From: a virus
Direction: 5' to 3' (one strand)
IMG/VR virus record: IMGVR_UViG_3300044949_002234
Coordinates: 1-27,018 of that record
DNA length: 27,018 nucleotides
In this document: positions 1 through 6,446 of the stretch, one piece after another
Layout: every line of letters starts with the position of its first letter
How positions within the stretch are numbered: the first letter of the stretch is position 1
The notes under the pieces: model-generated
The model's database searches: none
What the model saw: only the letters and a program-made list of their open reading frames with translations
Told to the model about the DNA's origin: nothing
Program-made: the position numbers and the translations under genes

Positions 1-109
1 GTTGGCGCTCGTTAAGGCCGTCGGGGCCGTAGACGCGATCAACCACTGGGCGTAAGTGTTCCGATAGGTTCAGACTAGCGGAAGAATATACGGGTGAGAT
101 TGAAGTTGG
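1..109 (-). other. Left edge: possible start of a further minus-strand gene
   Basis: Downstream of the dCTP deaminase stop, one minus-strand frame is open from at least position 73 to the window edge and reads like protein (LNLSEHLRPVVDRV and onward). I see no ATG, GTG or TTG that clearly starts it; the first leucine of this stretch is a CTG. It may be the 5' end of the next gene in the same operon, or chance. The window ends too soon to decide. Confidence 0.3.
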
Positions 110-718
110 CTAGATGCGTGCGGTTACGACGCGCTCGGGTTGGTCCTGATACTTACCGGCGCGGGTTTCGTAGCAGGTGGAGCAAGGAGCTCCGCGGTAG
201 AACAGCGCCTGGACAATGCCTTCGTTGGCATAGATGCGGCAGGGAGAGTCAGAGCTGTTGCTGAATTCGAGGGTGAGGTGCCCTTTCCAGCCGGCTTCTC
301 CGGGCGTTAAGTTAGCAATTACTCCGCAGCGTGCATAAGTGCTTTTGCCGATAAATTGTGCAGTAATGTCTGTTGGTATTTGTAAGCATTCGACGGCGAC
401 ACCAAGGCCGTAGCTGTGGGCGGGTAGCACAAAGTACGAATCGCCCTCGGAGGTGTTGTGGAGCGGTACAGGCTTCAGGTGGGCCGGGTTGAAGTCCTTG
501 GGATCAACCACAGCGTGGTTGTTAGTTCCGGGCTCGCGTAGCGGTTGGAAGACGAGGAACTCACGGTCGCTGAGGCGGAGGTCGTATCCGTAACTGGAGA
601 GGCCGTAGCTGAGGACGCGGCGGTTGTCGCGGCGGGTGCGGACCAGGGCGGGGATGAAGGGTGTGATCATGCCGGCCTCGGTGGCCAGGGCCGTGATCTC
701 GGTGTCGGAGAGGAGCAT
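110..718 (-). CDS. dcd: dCTP deaminase
   Basis: Predicted to deaminate dCTP to dUTP, feeding dUMP to thymidylate synthase. The 202-residue protein has the family landmarks in order: GLSSYGYDLRL near residues 39-49, the GKSTYARCGV nucleotide-binding block in the middle, GWKGHLTLEFSN holding the catalytic glutamate, and the C-terminal AGKYQDQ segment. The frame stays open upstream to position 913, but that part is Pro/Ala/Thr-rich, overlaps the preceding gene and has no family resemblance, so I start at the ATG at 718, giving the usual family length. It sits in the same transcript as thyX, which supports a dTTP-supply role. A dUTPase-like sister function is possible because the folds are shared, but the motifs fit the deaminase better. 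Confidence 0.93.
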   Translation of the reverse strand: MLLSDTEITALATEAGMITPFIPALVRTRRDNRRVLSYGLSSYGYDLRLSDREFLVFQPLREPGTNNHAVVDPKDFNPAHLKPVPLHNTSEGDSYFVLPAHSYGLGVAVECLQIPTDITAQFIGKSTYARCGVIANLTPGEAGWKGHLTLEFSNSSDSPCRIYANEGIVQALFYRGAPCSTCYETRAGKYQDQPERVVTARI

Positions 719-737
719 TAACGGTAGCGTGATGGTG

Positions 738-1217
738 TTATGCGGCCAAGTAGAGGTCGCAGTCTTGGGCGAAGCGGGGGTCTTCGGCGGCCTCGGGGTA
801 GCCGAAGCCGCAGCGGGAGCCGCTCCAGTGGGAGCAGCTGGCGCAGGTGGGGCCGTCCGCGGAGTACTTAGGGCGAGGAGAGCGCCGGGGGATGTCAGGA
901 CGGACTGTGGCAAAGCTGCGGCCGTTGCGGATGTTGGAGATGGATTGGCGGCTGCAGCTGTAGAGGGGTGCGAGAGCGGTGTCGGAGAGAGGGGAGCCGA
1001 GGATGTGGACGATGTCGCTCTCGGTGAGGCCGATCCAGCTGTGGTGACTTGAGCGGGGTGTGGGGGCGGCGCGAGGTGGGAGAGGGCCGTCGAGTGTGGT
1101 CCAGCGGTGAGTGCAGGAGTGGCAGGCGTGGCGGCGGCGGATGGTGCCGTTGCGGAGGTGATCAGTGCGGATGACGTGGGTGTGGGTGGTGCCGCACTCG
1201 GGGCAGGGTGGTGTCAC
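738..1217 (-). CDS. NrdR-like zinc-ribbon/HTH protein
   Basis: 159 residues with three visible parts. The N-terminus has a four-cysteine ribbon (CPECG ... CHSC) followed by HRWTTLDG, very like the zinc ribbon of the ribonucleotide reductase repressor NrdR, but the NrdR ATP-cone domain is absent. The middle (GLTESDIVHIL ... SRQSISNIRNGR) resembles a small helix-turn-helix of the kind attached to HNH endonucleases. The C-terminus has a second cysteine cluster (CASCSHW ... CGFGYPE ... CDLY). I chose the GTG at 1217, whose GTGA overlaps the upstream stop; an ATG at 1244 is also in frame but would overlap that gene by 31 bp. A DNA-binding regulator is a reasonable inference; its target is unknown. 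Confidence 0.72.
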   Translation of the reverse strand: MTPPCPECGTTHTHVIRTDHLRNGTIRRRHACHSCTHRWTTLDGPLPPRAAPTPRSSHHSWIGLTESDIVHILGSPLSDTALAPLYSCSRQSISNIRNGRSFATVRPDIPRRSPRPKYSADGPTCASCSHWSGSRCGFGYPEAAEDPRFAQDCDLYLAA

Positions 1218-1387
1218 GCGGTGAGGTGTTCGGCTAGAGCCCACTGGGCGCGGATGATGTCCTCGAAACAGCGCTCGAGGAGGGGTGCGGTGCCGGCGTA
1301 GGTGAAGGCGCCGTCAGGGCCGTCGTGGAGTTCCCAGTGGTAGTAGCCGTCGGGGGTGGAGCGGATGGTGATGAGGAGGGGATTCAT
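1214..1387 (-). CDS. Small hypothetical protein, 57 aa
   Basis: A short acidic and aromatic protein starting MNPLLITIRS and ending RAQWALAEHLTA. The ATG at 1387 overlaps the thyX stop as ATGA, and its own stop overlaps the GTG of the next gene, so it is translationally coupled on both sides. The frame runs further upstream, but that part lies inside thyX and reads as out-of-frame sequence. The function is not recognised. Confidence 0.72.
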   Translation of the reverse strand: MNPLLITIRSTPDGYYHWELHDGPDGAFTYAGTAPLLERCFEDIIRAQWALAEHLTA

Positions 1388-2016
1388 GTGCTTGGGGGCC
1401 AGGCGGCTTGGGCGATAACGGGGAACTGGGCTTTGAAGATGTCGCGGCACTGCTCAGCTAGGAGGCGATGCTCGAGCTGGGTGCCGGCGTCAGTGCGGAC
1501 GGCGATGAAGTGCAGCCAGCTGCGCAAGGTCCCGTGCATGTAGAGCCGGGTCGGTGTGCACAGGGGCAGGATGCGGCGAGCGGTCTCTTTGGCCACGCCC
1601 TCTGTGAGCATGTCTTCGTAGAGAAGGTAGGCATCTCCAATTACCCGGGCGCAGCGCTCGTCCCAGTGGCGCTTTTGGTCCGTGGTGAGGGTGTCGTGGC
1701 TGCTTTGGCGGTTGATAGGGTCTTGAGTGCGCTGTGCGGGGCATTCCGCTACCGTTGTGCGCGAATAGCGCGTGGATAGCTCCTGGAAGGAGAAGCTCCG
1801 ATGGCGCAGGATCTGGGCGGCGATGTCGCGCTCGGTTTCTATCAGGACACACAACGAGGCCATCTCAAACGGTGACCAGTGGCGGTGCTTGATCAGGTAG
1901 CGGAGAAGCTTGGGACCGGTTTCCCAGTTCTCGTCGTTACCTGGATTGCTGACGCGGGCCATCTTGACGATGAGGCGCTCTGCGTCGGGGGTGCAGTGGA
2001 CGAAGGTGACGCTCAT
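1384..2016 (-). CDS. thyX: Flavin-dependent thymidylate synthase
   Basis: Converts dUMP to dTMP using methylene-tetrahydrofolate, FAD and NADPH. The 210-residue protein carries the diagnostic ThyX signature RHRxxSxxExSxR at residues 71-83 (RHRSFSFQELSTR); a Gln replaces the common Asn before the Glu. The early ARVSNPG segment and the later RHWSPFEMASL and LRSWLHFIAVR blocks also match the family. I start at the ATG at 2016, which overlaps the upstream stop as ATGA; the long in-frame extension upstream is His/Arg/Pro-rich shadow sequence. With dcd and a dNMP kinase in the same window it forms a compact thymidine nucleotide supply set. Confidence is high. Confidence 0.96.
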   Translation of the reverse strand: MSVTFVHCTPDAERLIVKMARVSNPGNDENWETGPKLLRYLIKHRHWSPFEMASLCVLIETERDIAAQILRHRSFSFQELSTRYSRTTVAECPAQRTQDPINRQSSHDTLTTDQKRHWDERCARVIGDAYLLYEDMLTEGVAKETARRILPLCTPTRLYMHGTLRSWLHFIAVRTDAGTQLEHRLLAEQCRDIFKAQFPVIAQAAWPPST

Positions 2017-2210
2017 GCGACGGTTTTGCAAGTGTGGAGGTCGATGATGGTGACGTAGCCTTCGCCGCCCTCGGTGTCCCAGGTGCTGGGGTGTGAGGTG
2101 GCTACGGATTTGGCTTCGTCGAGGGTTGCGCAGGTCTTGATGGGGTAGGAGCTGACGCCGCACTCGATGCAGCCGACTTGATAGACGAGGTAGTTGGGGG
2201 TGTAATCCAT
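2013..2210 (-). CDS. Small hypothetical protein, 65 aa
   Basis: Begins MDYTPNYLVYQVGCIECG and ends IIDLHTCKTVA, with three cysteines and no recognisable fold. Its TGA overlaps the thyX ATG in an ATGA junction, and five bases separate it from the stop of the upstream membrane protein. The composition (mixed, acidic, aromatic) and tight packing support a real gene. No function is recognised. Confidence 0.72.
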   Translation of the reverse strand: MDYTPNYLVYQVGCIECGVSSYPIKTCATLDEAKSVATSHPSTWDTEGGEGYVTIIDLHTCKTVA

Positions 2211-2215
2211 GGGGG

Positions 2216-2611
2216 TTACTTTTCGATGCCGAGGGTGGGGATAGGGAGGCCGCCCTCGGTAGGGACGTAGATGGTGCGGTTGCCTTTTTCGCTGCCTTCT
2301 TGGAGGCCAACGATGTAGAGGTATTGGAGGTAGCGAGGGTTGTCCTTGAGGGAGTCGCCGATGATGCGGTTGGCTTCGGCGACGCCTTTGGCGCGCTCGA
2401 TCTCGGCTTCGGCCTCGAGAGAGGCGGAGTCTTTCTTGGCTTTGGCTTCGAGGACTTTCACCTGGCGGGTGCTCTCGGCTTCCATCAGTGCGGCTTTACC
2501 GGCGAGGGTGCGGTTGTAGACGCCGAGTTGTGGCAGGCCCCAGAGGATGAAAGCGAGCGCGGCGAGACTCGCGATGGTGACGCTGATGGTGAAGGTGGTG
2601 TTGTTTTTCAT
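2216..2611 (-). CDS. Membrane-anchored prohibitin-tail-like protein
   Basis: 131 residues. Residues 8-27 form a hydrophobic N-terminal anchor (TISVTIASLAALAFILWGL). It is followed by a long Ala/Glu/Lys-rich helix (roughly 35-85) with coiled-coil character, then a conserved-looking block GVAEANRIIGDSLKDNPRYL and a C-terminal YVPTEGGLPIPTL. The helix and tail resemble the C-terminal part of SPFH/prohibitin-stomatin proteins, including similar proteins I recall from other phages, but the SPFH domain itself is missing. It probably sits in the host membrane with most of the chain in the cytoplasm. It starts at the ATG at 2611, in an ATGA junction with the gene before. Its role is unproven; assembly into a membrane ring or interference with host membrane proteolysis are possibilities. 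Confidence 0.8.
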   Translation of the reverse strand: MKNNTTFTISVTIASLAALAFILWGLPQLGVYNRTLAGKAALMEAESTRQVKVLEAKAKKDSASLEAEAEIERAKGVAEANRIIGDSLKDNPRYLQYLYIVGLQEGSEKGNRTIYVPTEGGLPIPTLGIEK

Positions 2612-2895
2612 TCGGTTAGTGAGTCAAGGGCGTAATTACTGGGCTCAAGCTCAGTGACAAGAGCAAGGAGTCGGTTGCGGATAGCCTGGCATTGGCGCCA
2701 ATGTGCATTGGTGATGAAATTGCCCATGTGCGGTGAGCTGGCTGGCTCTTGTTGATCTGGCACCACCTGATCAGCAGCAGCTCGCAGAACAGCAGCAACG
2801 CATTGATAATCCCTCTGCATAGGGCCATCTAGCCAGCCGCAGTTATCCATGTAGGCATTCAGGACTGCATTTGCAGCGGGAGAGAGGTCAGTCAT
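2608..2895 (-). CDS. Small cyanophage-type hypothetical protein, 95 aa
   Basis: Starts MTDLSPAANAVLNAYM and contains VAAVLRAAADQVVP, a pattern I associate with a small-protein family of marine and freshwater cyanophages; the C-terminus is RNRLLALVTELE and onward. No catalytic motif is visible. The start at 2895 lies in an ATGACTGA junction that overlaps the upstream stop by 8 bp, and the stop overlaps the next ATG by 4 bp. The function is unknown. Confidence 0.77.
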   Translation of the reverse strand: MTDLSPAANAVLNAYMDNCGWLDGPMQRDYQCVAAVLRAAADQVVPDQQEPASSPHMGNFITNAHWRQCQAIRNRLLALVTELEPSNYALDSLTE

Positions 2896-3067
2896 TGGAC
2901 TGCTCCTCCACAAGCGGCAGTGTGGGGCCAAGGCTTTCAAGCCAACACAACATGCACCAGTGCCCTTCGTGGCCTTCGATGTTGCTGCTGATGTAATGCT
3001 TGTGCGTGCCGTGCTTGGGGCAGACAACCTGCTTTTGAGAAATCTTGAGATTCAGAAAGTCAGTCAT
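2888..3067 (-). CDS. Small zinc-finger-like protein, 59 aa
   Basis: Starts MTDFLNLKISQKQ and carries a CPKHG knuckle followed about 20 residues later by CMLC, a C-x2-H ... C-x2-C arrangement that could bind one zinc ion. It ends in an acidic tail (LPLVEEQSND). Both ends use the same 8-bp ATGACTGA junction. The longer in-frame reading from 3208 overlaps two other genes and was not used. A nucleic-acid or protein-binding role is possible but not shown. Confidence 0.7.
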   Translation of the reverse strand: MTDFLNLKISQKQVVCPKHGTHKHYISSNIEGHEGHWCMLCWLESLGPTLPLVEEQSND

Positions 3068-3245
3068 CAATCGGCTCCATATAGACGCGAACATTGCGGC
3101 CGAAGCCACAGGTGCCCCAGCGGATGCACCACTTGTTGACCCAAGGCGAGACATTACCCATCCAGAGGCGTTCAACGTTGTTGGAGTTGAACCACCAGAG
3201 CTGGCCAATGCGGCCGGTCTCTGAGTCGATATGGAAGTCAGTCAT
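3060..3245 (-). CDS. Small Trp-rich hypothetical protein, 61 aa
   Basis: Starts MTDFHIDSETGRIGQLWWF and is unusually rich in tryptophan (LWW, RLWMG, PWVNKW, IRWG), with an acidic end MEPIDD. It has ATGACTGA junctions on both sides, the same as its neighbours. The function is not recognised. Confidence 0.7.
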   Translation of the reverse strand: MTDFHIDSETGRIGQLWWFNSNNVERLWMGNVSPWVNKWCIRWGTCGFGRNVRVYMEPIDD

Positions 3246-3552
3246 CGAGTTGCTCCACCAGTCTGAGAGCTGTGCCAATGTCTTCGTTCTGAAGTGCCCC
3301 TGTGAGCCTGTCCTTCAAGCTCTGTGGCTTGGGCCGGCGTGCATTGCGGAGTTCACGTCCGTAACTGGGGCAAGGAACACTAAGCCACTCACAGCACGCC
3401 TCCAGTTCAGTGTCTGCGCCCCATTGGGCGGCTTTGGCGCAAACAGAGACGAACCAGCGTGGAGATGATTTGATTTCTTCTCCGTCTTCATAGCACCATT
3501 TGCTCACAAGCTCCGGCGGTGGGGTGATGGGTTGTTGTTGTTGTTTAGTCAT
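3238..3552 (-). CDS. ITPPPELV-family small protein, copy A
   Basis: 104 residues. One of four related proteins in this window. The shared landmarks are an N-terminal PITPPPELV followed by a Trp, a central AAQWGADTELEACCEW, and RRPKPQSLKDRL towards the C-terminus, which ends in RLVEQLDD. The segments between landmarks differ between copies. No enzymatic motif is visible, and I know the family only as a recurrent cyanophage small protein. It is coupled to its neighbours by ATGA (upstream) and ATGACTGA (downstream) junctions. Confidence 0.82.
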   Translation of the reverse strand: MTKQQQQPITPPPELVSKWCYEDGEEIKSSPRWFVSVCAKAAQWGADTELEACCEWLSVPCPSYGRELRNARRPKPQSLKDRLTGALQNEDIGTALRLVEQLDD

Positions 3553-3902
3553 TCAGGTAGCGCCTCAATGGCGCGGCGGATGGTGTCGCACACGAGATCG
3601 CCACCGTGAGACATTCGGAATACGGCTGCAATTCCATCCAACTGCTCTAACGCCTGCTTCTTCAAGCTTGGTGGCTTGGGCCGGCGTGCGGCGCGGAGTT
3701 CGTCGTGTGCCCAATAAGTCTGCTTGCTTTTGACCCACTCACAGCAAGCCTCCAGCTCCTGATCTGCGCCAACACGAAAAGCCTCTTGGATGAGCCATAC
3801 CTCAATTTCTCCTCTTCTGGCGCCATCAACAGCGTGCAAGATGGCTTTATCGCAGAGCTGCTGCACCAGCTCCGGCGGCGGGGTGATGGGGTGTTGTGTC
3901 AT
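3549..3902 (-). CDS. ITPPPELV-family small protein, copy B
   Basis: 117 residues, adjacent to copy A. It shares HPITPPPELVQQ at the start, VGADQELEACCEW in the middle, ARRPKPPSLKKQALEQL and a terminal IRRAIEALPE. The region between the first two landmarks (residues about 15-40) is unlike copy A. ATGA overlaps occur at both ends. Tandem position and shared landmarks point to duplication followed by divergence of the central parts. Confidence 0.82.
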   Translation of the reverse strand: MTQHPITPPPELVQQLCDKAILHAVDGARRGEIEVWLIQEAFRVGADQELEACCEWVKSKQTYWAHDELRAARRPKPPSLKKQALEQLDGIAAVFRMSHGGDLVCDTIRRAIEALPE

Positions 3903-4303
3903 CGCTCTGCCTCGCGCTCGAGGAGCCAGCAGGCGCGGGTGCCGCCGGCGTGTTGGCTGAGCCAGAGGGCAACAGCGTTGAGGACTGCCCGGGCGGCTGT
4001 GTCGTCCTCGGTGCCGTGATCCTTGGTCTGCACAGCGATCAGATCGGCGAGATCCTCAACAAGCGAACTCCTAATTTGGCGATCATTAGAAGTTCGCTTG
4101 GAGTTGGCCTCCAGCGCTTCGATGCGCTTGACCAGTACATCAACGCAGAAGCGGGCGCTCTCTGCTTGCTTCCAGCCGTCGTCTTCAAGCGCGCTGACCC
4201 TGGTGCGGAGCTCCAGGAGGCAAGCATCGGTAGCTCCGACGACGGGGTTGTTCACCCACTCCTCGCACTGGGCCCACTGCTCGGGTGTTGCATAGTCAGG
4301 CAT
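3899..4303 (-). CDS. DYATPEQW-family hypothetical protein, 134 aa
   Basis: Begins MPDYATPEQWAQCEEWV and has LLELRTRVSALEDD and VLVKRIEALEANSK stretches with heptad-like Leu/Ile/Val spacing, suggesting a coiled coil across residues 30-80. The C-terminal part is LNAVALWLSQHAGGTRACWLL and onward. The N-terminal DYATPEQW resembles EYATPEDF at the start of the gene at 11288, so this may be a second small dispersed family. The function is unknown. Confidence 0.78.
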   Translation of the reverse strand: MPDYATPEQWAQCEEWVNNPVVGATDACLLELRTRVSALEDDGWKQAESARFCVDVLVKRIEALEANSKRTSNDRQIRSSLVEDLADLIAVQTKDHGTEDDTAARAVLNAVALWLSQHAGGTRACWLLEREAER

Positions 4304-4454
4304 CGCTGAGGATCTCCTGCATGTCGCGTTGGACGAGCTCGGTGAGGTGTTCTTGGTAGAGGCCGGTGTAGGTGCTGCAGGTGCGGCCGCTGCGTTCGTA
4401 CAGGGCGTCGAGGTAGTCCTGACGACGCTGTTCTGTTTTGGGGTCGATTGTCAT
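4296..4454 (-). CDS. Small charged hypothetical protein, 52 aa
   Basis: Starts MTIDPKTEQRRQDYLDAL and is predicted helical and highly charged, ending MQEILSDA. The start at 4454 overlaps the stop of the 29-residue membrane protein upstream (ATGA). Its end overlaps the next gene by 8 bp (ATGCCTGA). The function is not recognised. Confidence 0.7.
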   Translation of the reverse strand: MTIDPKTEQRRQDYLDALYERSGRTCSTYTGLYQEHLTELVQRDMQEILSDA

Positions 4455-4540
4455 GGCAGGAGTTTGGAGGCGATGAACAGTAGAAGGAAGCAAGCAGCTA
4501 TGTAGATAGCTGTTAGTAGTTCGATCTCGTGCAAAGTCAT
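4451..4540 (-). CDS. 29-residue single-pass membrane microprotein
   Basis: The protein reads MTLHEIELLTAIYI followed by AACFLLLFIASKLLP. A short polar N-terminus leads into about 18 hydrophobic residues and a final Lys and Pro, as in a phage membrane microprotein. The stop overlaps the next ATG as ATGA, the same coupling as in neighbouring genes, which is the main argument that it is translated. No family is recognised; host-membrane targeting is an inference. Confidence 0.62.
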   Translation of the reverse strand: MTLHEIELLTAIYIAACFLLLFIASKLLP

Positions 4541-4552
4541 TTGGTGTGGGTG

Positions 4553-4720
4553 CTACGCAGCGTCATCGTCGTTGCACCATTCGGGAGCGAGTATGAGACT
4601 TAGTATTGTTTCATTGGGGTAAAGCTCTTGCAGACAGACCTTAGCATCTTCTAAGTCAAATGCCATCAAGCCGATAGTGCGGCATTGCAAACGGGCTTGA
4701 TAAAGCTTTGTGCGTTGCAT
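4553..4720 (-). CDS. Small hypothetical protein, 55 aa
   Basis: Starts MQRTKLYQARLQCRT, continues with FDLEDAKVCLQELYPNE and ends acidic (WCNDDDAA). The ATG at 4720 directly abuts the stop of the upstream gene. It lies in otherwise unexplained operon space, and its amino-acid use looks normal for a soluble protein. The function is unknown. Confidence 0.6.
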   Translation of the reverse strand: MQRTKLYQARLQCRTIGLMAFDLEDAKVCLQELYPNETILSLILAPEWCNDDDAA

Positions 4721-4900
4721 TTAGTTGCGTAGTAGGCGAGACAAGCGGCGAGCGAAGCGTTTGGCTTGGGCACGGTCGTAGGTCGTGGTGTGCCAGTCGC
4801 CGCAGATAGGGCAGTGGTACGGGGTGCCGTTGTAGCTGCCGCGGCGGAGGTGTGCGGCAGCTGCCTGGCGGTTCAGGTGAGGGATCTTTGTCGCGCACAT
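4721..4900 (-). CDS. Small zinc-ribbon protein, 59 aa
   Basis: The chosen ATG gives MCATKIPHLNRQAAAAHL, then YHCPICGDWHTTTYDRAQAK and an Arg-rich helix (RFARRLSRLLRN). The CPICGDWH knuckle followed by a basic tail is a pattern seen in many small phage proteins of unknown role, where an early cysteine completes the zinc site. A TTG at 4963 would add 21 residues and lie 10 bases from the upstream stop, so the true start could be there. Nucleic-acid binding is plausible. Confidence 0.65.
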   Translation of the reverse strand: MCATKIPHLNRQAAAAHLRRGSYNGTPYHCPICGDWHTTTYDRAQAKRFARRLSRLLRN

Positions 4901-4973
4901 GGCGCGAGCGCGCTCGATGAAGTGGTCATCAGGGAGTTGCAGAGGGTCGATGTGGGTGGGCAAGGGGTGCGGA

Positions 4974-5144
4974 TCAGTCGTCCTCGGGGGATCCCGGCAG
5001 CTTGGCGGGTGGTGCGGCTGCCGGCAGGGCGGCGCGCTCGAGGGCGCCTGCGAGGTCGGCGGCGCTGAGCAGCACGGGGCCGGCGATGGGGGCGAGCTCG
5101 GAGCAGTAGCGGGCGATGGAGCGGAAGAGGGTGGCTTTACGCAT
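4974..5144 (-). CDS. Small Ala/Pro-rich hypothetical protein, 56 aa
   Basis: Starts MRKATLFRSIARYCSEL and continues ADLAGALERAALPAAAPPAK, ending SPEDD. The start at 5144 overlaps the upstream gene by 8 bp (ATGCGTAA), matching the junction style of this operon. It is helical and Ala-rich, with no recognisable motif. Confidence 0.65.
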   Translation of the reverse strand: MRKATLFRSIARYCSELAPIAGPVLLSAADLAGALERAALPAAAPPAKLPGSPEDD

Positions 5145-5532
5145 TGGTGGCTGTGCGGAAATGTGCAATAGCTGTGTTGATCAGGTCGCTGCGGGTGATG
5201 CCGTAGGGGGTGGCAGCGAGCGCGGCGTCGAGCCAGCTGAGGTTGTCGGGGGTGAGCACGACCTGCAGCTTGAGGCGCTCGAGGTCGCGGCGGAGCTCGC
5301 GGTTGGTGCGGGCAGCCATGCGGCGGGCGGCCTCGGAGCGGTAGCGGTCGAGGTCGTCGCTGGTTATGTAGCCGAGGCCGACGGCCTGCTGCAGGAGCTG
5401 GAGGATGCGTTGGCGGCTGAGGCCGAGCTCGGTGGCCAGGGCGCTCCACTTGACGAAGCCTTGGCGGGAGTAGTGGGCTTCCGCGAGGGTGATCAGTTCG
5501 GTGTAGCGCTCAGGGGGGACGGCTTTACTCAT
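5137..5532 (-). CDS. HTH protein with ribbon-helix-helix-like tail
   Basis: 131 residues. Residues 28-56 (KWSALATELGLSRQRILQLL and following) look like a winged or simple helix-turn-helix. Residues 66-88 form a basic linker helix. Residues 90-126 (VVLTPDNLSWLDAAL ... GITRSDLINTAIAHF) resemble a ribbon-helix-helix fold: a short strand and two helices. Two DNA-binding-like elements in one chain suggest a transcriptional regulator or partition-like protein. It starts at the ATG at 5532, which overlaps the upstream stop as ATGA. The target is unknown. Confidence 0.72.
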   Translation of the reverse strand: MSKAVPPERYTELITLAEAHYSRQGFVKWSALATELGLSRQRILQLLQQAVGLGYITSDDLDRYRSEAARRMAARTNRELRRDLERLKLQVVLTPDNLSWLDAALAATPYGITRSDLINTAIAHFRTATNA

Positions 5533-5798
5533 GGGCGTGTGGGTGGGAGGTAGATGGCGATGACGCGGAGGTCGCGCCAGCCGAGTTGCTGTAGCGCGGC
5601 GGCGCGGCGACCGGCGGTCAGGATGTCGACGAAGCGCGTGGCGCTCTCGGGGGCGGCGGTTGTCGTGATGGGTGGGCCGTCGGCGGCGTGGCTGGCGGCG
5701 AGGAAGCCGCCCTCAGCGCGGATCGTGTAGTAGAGGCGCGTGGAAGGTGTCGGCTGGGTAGTAGCGGCTGGATATCCCGCTGTCTCGTAGTCGGGCAT
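5529..5798 (-). CDS. Hypothetical protein, 89 aa
   Basis: Starts MPDYETAGYPAATTQPTP, then LYYTIRAEGGFLAAS, and ends in a well-formed looking segment TRFVDILTAGRRAAALQQLG and IAIYLPPTRP. The only in-frame ATG gives an 86-bp overlap with the preceding 61-residue gene, much longer than any other overlap here. The N-terminal third is low-complexity, so the real protein may begin later with an unusual start, or a frameshift may join the two. The function is unknown. Confidence 0.58.
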   Translation of the reverse strand: MPDYETAGYPAATTQPTPSTRLYYTIRAEGGFLAASHAADGPPITTTAAPESATRFVDILTAGRRAAALQQLGWRDLRVIAIYLPPTRP

Positions 5799-5898
5799 TG
5801 GCTTGGAGGATCTCGGAGGTGGTGGCGCAAGTGCGATAGAGGATGGTGCCTGTGGTGGGATTGCACAGGTCGTAGTAGGCGAACGCAAGCGAAGCCAT
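5713..5898 (-). CDS. Hypothetical protein, 61 aa
   Basis: Begins MASLAFAYYDLCNPTTGT and continues LYRTCATTSEILQANARLRD and SSRYYPADTF. The aromatic and polar pattern is that of a compact soluble protein and looks more natural than the overlapping start of the next gene. It ends at 5713, inside the next reading frame. The function is not recognised. Confidence 0.6.
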   Translation of the reverse strand: MASLAFAYYDLCNPTTGTILYRTCATTSEILQANARLRDSGISSRYYPADTFHAPLLHDPR

Positions 5899-5977
5899 GC
5901 GAAAGCAACGGCAGGGCCGTGAAGGGGAGTGAAGAGTGGGCCGGGCGGCGCTCAGCGCTCGGAGAGGGCCGGCTTTA

Positions 5978-6382
5978 TCAGTCTGGCAAGGTGCGTCGGA
6001 TGTGGTAGGTGCTCTCGCCGTCGAGCTCGGTGAGGTCGGGGGCGGCGTCGTAGAGGTTGAGGCATGCGTCGATGAACTGGTTGACGCGGGCGTAGTCGAG
6101 GGCGGCGTTGATCCAGCGAGGTTCGAGCTCGTCGTGGTCGTCGATCAGCTTCTCGATCTGCAAGCAGGCGGTGCGGTTGAAGCAGCGCCAGAGCAGGGTG
6201 ATGAAGGCGATCGTGTCCATGAAGGCCGAGTCGCTGAGTTCGCCCTTGGTGAGCTCGGTGTGGAGCAGGTGGACAAGCTTGCGGTGTCGGGGGCGCAGGG
6301 CGTCGTAGTTGGAGAACATCTCGCGGACGCTGCTGTCGCTGAGGTGCTCGAAGAGTGCCTCAGGGCTGTCGGGGATTTGCAC
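5978..6382 (-). CDS. Hypothetical protein, 134 aa
   Basis: Starting at the GTG at 6382 gives VQIPDSPEALFEHLSDSS, then a mostly helical acidic protein with FITLLWRCFNRTACLQIEKL and WINAALDYARVNQFIDACLN, ending RRTLPD. The frame is open further upstream, but that part is Pro/Ala-rich and runs into the DUF932 gene; an ATG at residue 23 is the other choice. It sits 64 bp after the DUF932 gene with a G/C hairpin between. No family is recognised. Confidence 0.65.
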   Translation of the reverse strand: MQIPDSPEALFEHLSDSSVREMFSNYDALRPRHRKLVHLLHTELTKGELSDSAFMDTIAFITLLWRCFNRTACLQIEKLIDDHDELEPRWINAALDYARVNQFIDACLNLYDAAPDLTELDGESTYHIRRTLPD

Positions 6383-6414
6383 GGCTGGAGGGCGCTCTAG
6401 GGCAAGGGTAGGAA

Positions 6415-6431
6415 GGCCGGCGGAGCCGGCC
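6415..6431. repeat. GC-rich hairpin, copy 1
   Basis: The bases GGCCGGCGGAGCCGGCC form a perfect 7-bp stem with a 3-base loop. It lies between the DUF932 gene and the gene after it. A near-identical 15-base core occurs upstream of the same gene at 7551. There is no T tract, so it is not a classical terminator. Confidence 0.7.
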
Positions 6432-6446
6432 ACAGCAGGGTGCTGG

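Noticed and set aside
719-913. N-terminal 65-residue Pro/Ala-rich extension of the dCTP deaminase
   Set aside because: It overlaps the preceding gene in another frame and has no family counterpart; the ATG at 718 gives the normal length.
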